From: an uncultured Christensenellaceae bacterium
Lineage (GTDB): Bacteria; Bacillota; Clostridia; Christensenellales; Pumilibacteraceae
Length of the DNA stretch: 7,969 nt
Assembly: GCA_910588315.1 (NCBI GenBank)
Contig: CAJUQF010000058.1
Coordinates: 2,658-10,626, forward strand
Reading direction: 5' to 3'
Positions 5,989 to 7,969 of the stretch are shown piece by piece. A program made the position numbers and the translations under genes. The notes under the pieces were generated by a model, which saw only the letters and a list, made by a program, of their open reading frames with translations, was not told the origin of the DNA and did no database searches. How positions within the stretch are numbered: the first letter of the stretch is position 1; each line of letters begins with the position of its first letter.

Positions 5989-7388
5989 ATGTTTGTCTCC
6001 TTGGATTGAAACAGTCGGGTGTATATCCCGAGTTTTATTGTATATACTTCCGAAATGCGATAGCCCGGTTTGTTCTCGAATGTCACTTGACCGAACTGTT
6101 TGCACGTAGAATTCCCGTATCCGTCTATTATCGCCTCGCTGCTCGGTCCGAAATTACCGGCGCTGTAATACAGCAGACTCTCCATGTACCAGAATCGCTG
6201 CGACGTCTTTGCGAGTACGTTGAGCCAATGCAGCTGCCGCAATAACTCGCGCGTAGCGTTCGCGCCGCTCGGCACGTAGTCGACCGCAAACTGCGCGTAT
6301 TTACCGAAACTCTGCGTCAATTGATTATATATCGAAGTAAACCCGTACTGCGTCGCACTAATGTCGTCGAGTCCGTATACGAACAGCGAAAACTCGTTGC
6401 CTTTAAGCAGGTTTACGCCGTAATTTTTAAGATATACGTCGGAATACACGGGAACGTTATTCAGTACCTTGTCGCCTTCACGGACCGTGTATGTCTTTGA
6501 TAAATCGTTCTCTATCCCGGCTCGCAAAAATTCGACGTCGAGATACTCGCCGAGCTGATCGACATAATCGACAAACTCGTCTACGAGCTGCGCGTTTATG
6601 CTGTTTATAGAACCGGCAAACGTTGCGGACTGGGTGCTCGTTTCGGTTATAACGCTTTCTATGCCCGGGTCGTACAGCATGTAGTCGGTCTTGCCGAGAT
6701 AACTGCGCGCACGGAAATTCATGACGCGCATATCGTGCGCATAGCTGTATACCGCCGGATGTACCGCCGCGGGAACAGCAGCGATATTCTTCTCGTCGGT
6801 TTTGGTGTTTATGATCGCCACGTTATTGAGCGACAGATACATGCGCGTATATTTTTCAAGCCGCTCGGCGTAATACTTGCCGGTCACATCGTCGCCCGAC
6901 TTGTAACTGTCGTTCATCAATCTGTACGAAAGATTGTTGCACACATACAAAGCTTCGGCGAAGTCGTTGTTGGTCAGCGCGGACGTTTTGGATAACGTCG
7001 TATAATTGCCGAGCTTGTCCGTTACCGCCGCATCGTGATCGTCGAGTTCGCCTGCGATATAGCGCTCGCCGAAATCGACGGCACGCGCGCTCATGCCGAA
7101 CTTATTGAAGATGCGCATGGTCGTAAGCGGCATGCCGATAGCGAGTATGCATGCGAGCATGGCGATAAACGACAGCGCGACTCCTATGGTTTTTACCGCA
7201 ACGCAAACAAGCTCGCCCGCAAAAGACGGCTTGTCGTCGATATCGTCGTTATCGTTCTTTTCGGGCGCGGGCTTGGGCCTTGCCGTTATTTCGGGCATAG
7301 TTACATACTCGGTATCGCCGTTGACGCTATTGTCCGCAACACCGCCTGTCGAATCGTCGTGATGGATCTTGTCGTCCGAGTATTCCAT
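5985..7388 (-). CDS. Single-pass membrane protein with large extracytoplasmic domain, unknown function
   Basis: A 467-residue protein I cannot assign to a family. Residues 1-56 are hydrophilic and highly acidic (Asp/Asn rich, with a Pro-Lys stretch PKPAPEK at 39-45) and are probably cytoplasmic. One hydrophobic helix spans about 59-89. The remaining 375 or so residues are likely outside the membrane. They are rich in Tyr, Asn and Asp and look largely helical at 140-190 and 265-295, with a tail near the end containing one Cys (429). There is no lipobox, no cell-wall sorting signal and no recognisable catalytic motif. It is first in a three-gene unit, and its last codons contain the guaB ribosome binding site and ATGA junction. 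A promoter lies directly in front of the ATG, which has no Shine-Dalgarno site. An envelope or cell-surface role is inferred from topology alone. Confidence 0.85.
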   Translation of the reverse strand: MEYSDDKIHHDDSTGGVADNSVNGDTEYVTMPEITARPKPAPEKNDNDDIDDKPSFAGELVCVAVKTIGVALSFIAMLACILAIGMPLTTMRIFNKFGMSARAVDFGERYIAGELDDHDAAVTDKLGNYTTLSKTSALTNNDFAEALYVCNNLSYRLMNDSYKSGDDVTGKYYAERLEKYTRMYLSLNNVAIINTKTDEKNIAAVPAAVHPAVYSYAHDMRVMNFRARSYLGKTDYMLYDPGIESVITETSTQSATFAGSINSINAQLVDEFVDYVDQLGEYLDVEFLRAGIENDLSKTYTVREGDKVLNNVPVYSDVYLKNYGVNLLKGNEFSLFVYGLDDISATQYGFTSIYNQLTQSFGKYAQFAVDYVPSGANATRELLRQLHWLNVLAKTSQRFWYMESLLYYSAGNFGPSSEAIIDGYGNSTCKQFGQVTFENKPGYRISEVYTIKLGIYTRLFQSKETNI

Positions 7389-7396
7389 TACCGAAC

Positions 7397-7425
7397 ATTA
7401 TAGCACAAAAATTTTTTTCGCACAA
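7397..7425 (-). promoter_or_regulatory. Extended -10 promoter of the membrane protein-guaB-gpsA unit
   Basis: On the minus strand, TATAAT (7397-7402) is exact and preceded by TGC (extended -10, TGnTATAAT). TTGTGC (7420-7425) lies 17 bp upstream and matches the -35 consensus at 3/6. Only 8 bp separate the -10 box from the ATG at 7388, so transcription should start 0-2 nt before it and the mRNA would be essentially leaderless. Confidence 0.65.
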
Positions 7426-7431
7426 CTATTT

Positions 7432-7461
7432 CTTACCTTCTTTTCAATAAAAGAAGGTAAG
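7432..7461. repeat. Perfect 13-bp inverted repeat upstream of the promoter
   Basis: CTTACCTTCTTTT (7432-7444) and AAAAGAAGGTAAG (7449-7461) are exact complements around a CAAT loop. The left arm ends 7 bp from the -35 box of the operon promoter. It could be an operator, a terminator of whatever lies to the right, or a small hairpin element. No T-run follows directly on either strand, so a terminator is less likely. Confidence 0.6.
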
Positions 7462-7502
7462 TCGAGAAAATTTATTTTTTTGTCCGTCATACTTTTTACA
7501 TC

Positions 7503-7560
7503 ATCCTACCGCAAGCAATTATGTTGTGCAATTCGTAGGGAACGACGCCTCGGCGTTCCG
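7503..7560 (+). repeat. MITE-like structured repeat, left half copy
   Basis: It has the family left flank (CCTACCGCAAGCAATT), TTCGTAGGG at 7532-7540 and an arm A hairpin GGAACG (7539-7544) / CGTTCC (7554-7559), whose stem sequence differs from other copies. The right half is missing and a full copy follows at once, so this is either a truncated or an interrupted copy. Confidence 0.7.
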
Positions 7561-7565
7561 TTTAT

Positions 7566-7700
7566 TATCGTAAAGCATTTTTGTTGTGTAATTCGTAGGG
7601 CAGGCAGACCGTCTGCCGCTCCATTGTTTATTGCTTTGCCACATGCGGAGCGCCGGGGCGTCGCTCCCTACAAACACCTTTCTGTTATTGCTTTACGATA
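7566..7700 (+). repeat. MITE-like structured repeat, full copy with terminal inverted repeats
   Basis: Perfect 12-bp ends TATCGTAAAGCA (7566-7577) and TGCTTTACGATA (7689-7700) bound a 135-bp element. Inside are TTCGTAGGG (7592-7600) pairing with CCCTACAAA (7666-7674, one change), arm A GGCAGA (7603-7608) / TCTGCC (7612-7617) and arm B GGAGCG (7647-7652) / CGCTCC (7662-7667). The intact terminal repeats make this the best model of the whole element; it codes for nothing. Confidence 0.8.
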
Positions 7701-7723
7701 AGCATTTACATTACGTAATTCGA
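7701..7723 (+). repeat. Fragment of the structured repeat left flank
   Basis: AGCATTTACATTACGTAATTCG resembles the flank that precedes TTCGTAGGG in the other copies, but the sequence then diverges. It is probably a remnant of another copy. It contains the short palindrome ATTACGTAAT. Confidence 0.4.
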
Positions 7724-7751
7724 ATTGGCGATGATTGTGCTTATACCATTT

Positions 7752-7862
7752 TGTCATTTCGACCGAAGCGTAAGCGGAGCGGAGAAATCCATTTTGTTCA
7801 ATGAATTATGTATAACGTTAATTCTTTGACATATAAGATTTCTCGACAAGCTCGAAATGACA
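7752..7862. repeat. Second inverted-repeat family (TGTCATTTCGA ends)
   Basis: TGTCATTTCGA (7752-7762) and TCGAAATGACA (7852-7862) are exact complements, and inside them GAGAAATC (7782-7789) pairs with GATTTCTC (7837-7844). This 111-bp element is of a kind often seen between bacterial genes (TGTCATTTCGAnC ... GAGAAATCT). It is distinct from the TTCGTAGGG family and carries no coding sequence. Confidence 0.7.
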
Positions 7863-7873
7863 CATTTATGGCA

Positions 7874-7969
7874 TTGCCGTTCATTGTGTAATTTACATGG
7901 CAGGCAAATTCTTATTTACCTGCCGCCAAGATACTTTGTTGTGCAATTCGTAGGGCGGTCAGACCCTTG
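7874..7969 (+). repeat. MITE-like structured repeats, decayed half copy and a copy cut by the window end
   Basis: First a diverged left half (CATTGTGTAATTTACATGG) whose arm A hairpin GGCAGG-AAAT (7899-7909) / ATTT-CCTGCC (7914-7924) is still paired despite a changed sequence. Then another left flank and TTCGTAGGG (7947-7955), with the rest lying beyond 7969. Confidence 0.7.

Noticed and set aside
5989..6105. N-terminal extension of guaB from an ATG at 6105
   Set aside because: The extra 39 residues do not fit the IMP dehydrogenase family and overlap the upstream gene; AAGGAG before the ATG at 5988 decides the start.
7389..7500. Purine riboswitch before the guaB unit
   Set aside because: The promoter lies directly in front of the start codon, so there is no leader to hold one.
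7369..7701. A 110-residue plus-strand frame over the right-hand repeats
   Set aside because: It starts inside the opposite gene and reads through MITE-like repeats; no ribosome binding site.

Overview
The window looks like a chromosomal segment of an uncultured gut-type Clostridia (Bacillota). This is inferred from a lipoprotein with a Gram-positive style Listeria-Bacteroides repeat, GGAGG-type Shine-Dalgarno sites, a sigma-A promoter that matches consensus in both hexamers, and housekeeping genes of the clostridial kind. The genus cannot be named from the sequence alone. Codon use is rich in TCG, GAC and CGN and is similar in all the genes, so no gene stands out as recently transferred.

Layout. 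Bases 2-547 (+) hold the C-terminal part of an unrecognised protein that begins left of the window. A nested hairpin at 617-667 separates it from a convergent gene at 697-2223 (-). That gene encodes a secreted lipoprotein with one Flg_new/InlB-type repeat and three tandem carbohydrate-binding-like beta-sandwich units. Its promoter (2306-2333, -) is consensus and carries a perfect 12-bp LacI-type palindrome over the predicted start of transcription. Divergent from it is a probable small gene for a 52-residue acidic protein (2414-2572, +) with its own terminator. The stretch 2745-3444 has no gene. It holds two copies of a structured MITE-like repeat, then a degenerate 71-bp repeat that runs up to the gpsA stop codon.

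Bases 7388 to 3445 form a minus-strand unit of three genes: a single-pass membrane protein of unknown function, guaB (IMP dehydrogenase, overlapping the upstream stop in an ATGA junction) and gpsA (glycerol-3-phosphate dehydrogenase, divergent form). An extended -10 promoter lies so close to the first ATG that the mRNA may be leaderless. The unit joins guanine nucleotide synthesis and phospholipid precursor synthesis with an envelope protein, which suggests growth-linked expression.

Bases 7462-7969 have no gene. They hold a cluster of the same structured repeat (one half copy, one full copy, two fragments and one copy cut by the window end) and a second inverted-repeat family. In the structured repeat the stem sequences differ between copies while base pairing is kept. 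This is the strongest sign here of an incompletely described element.
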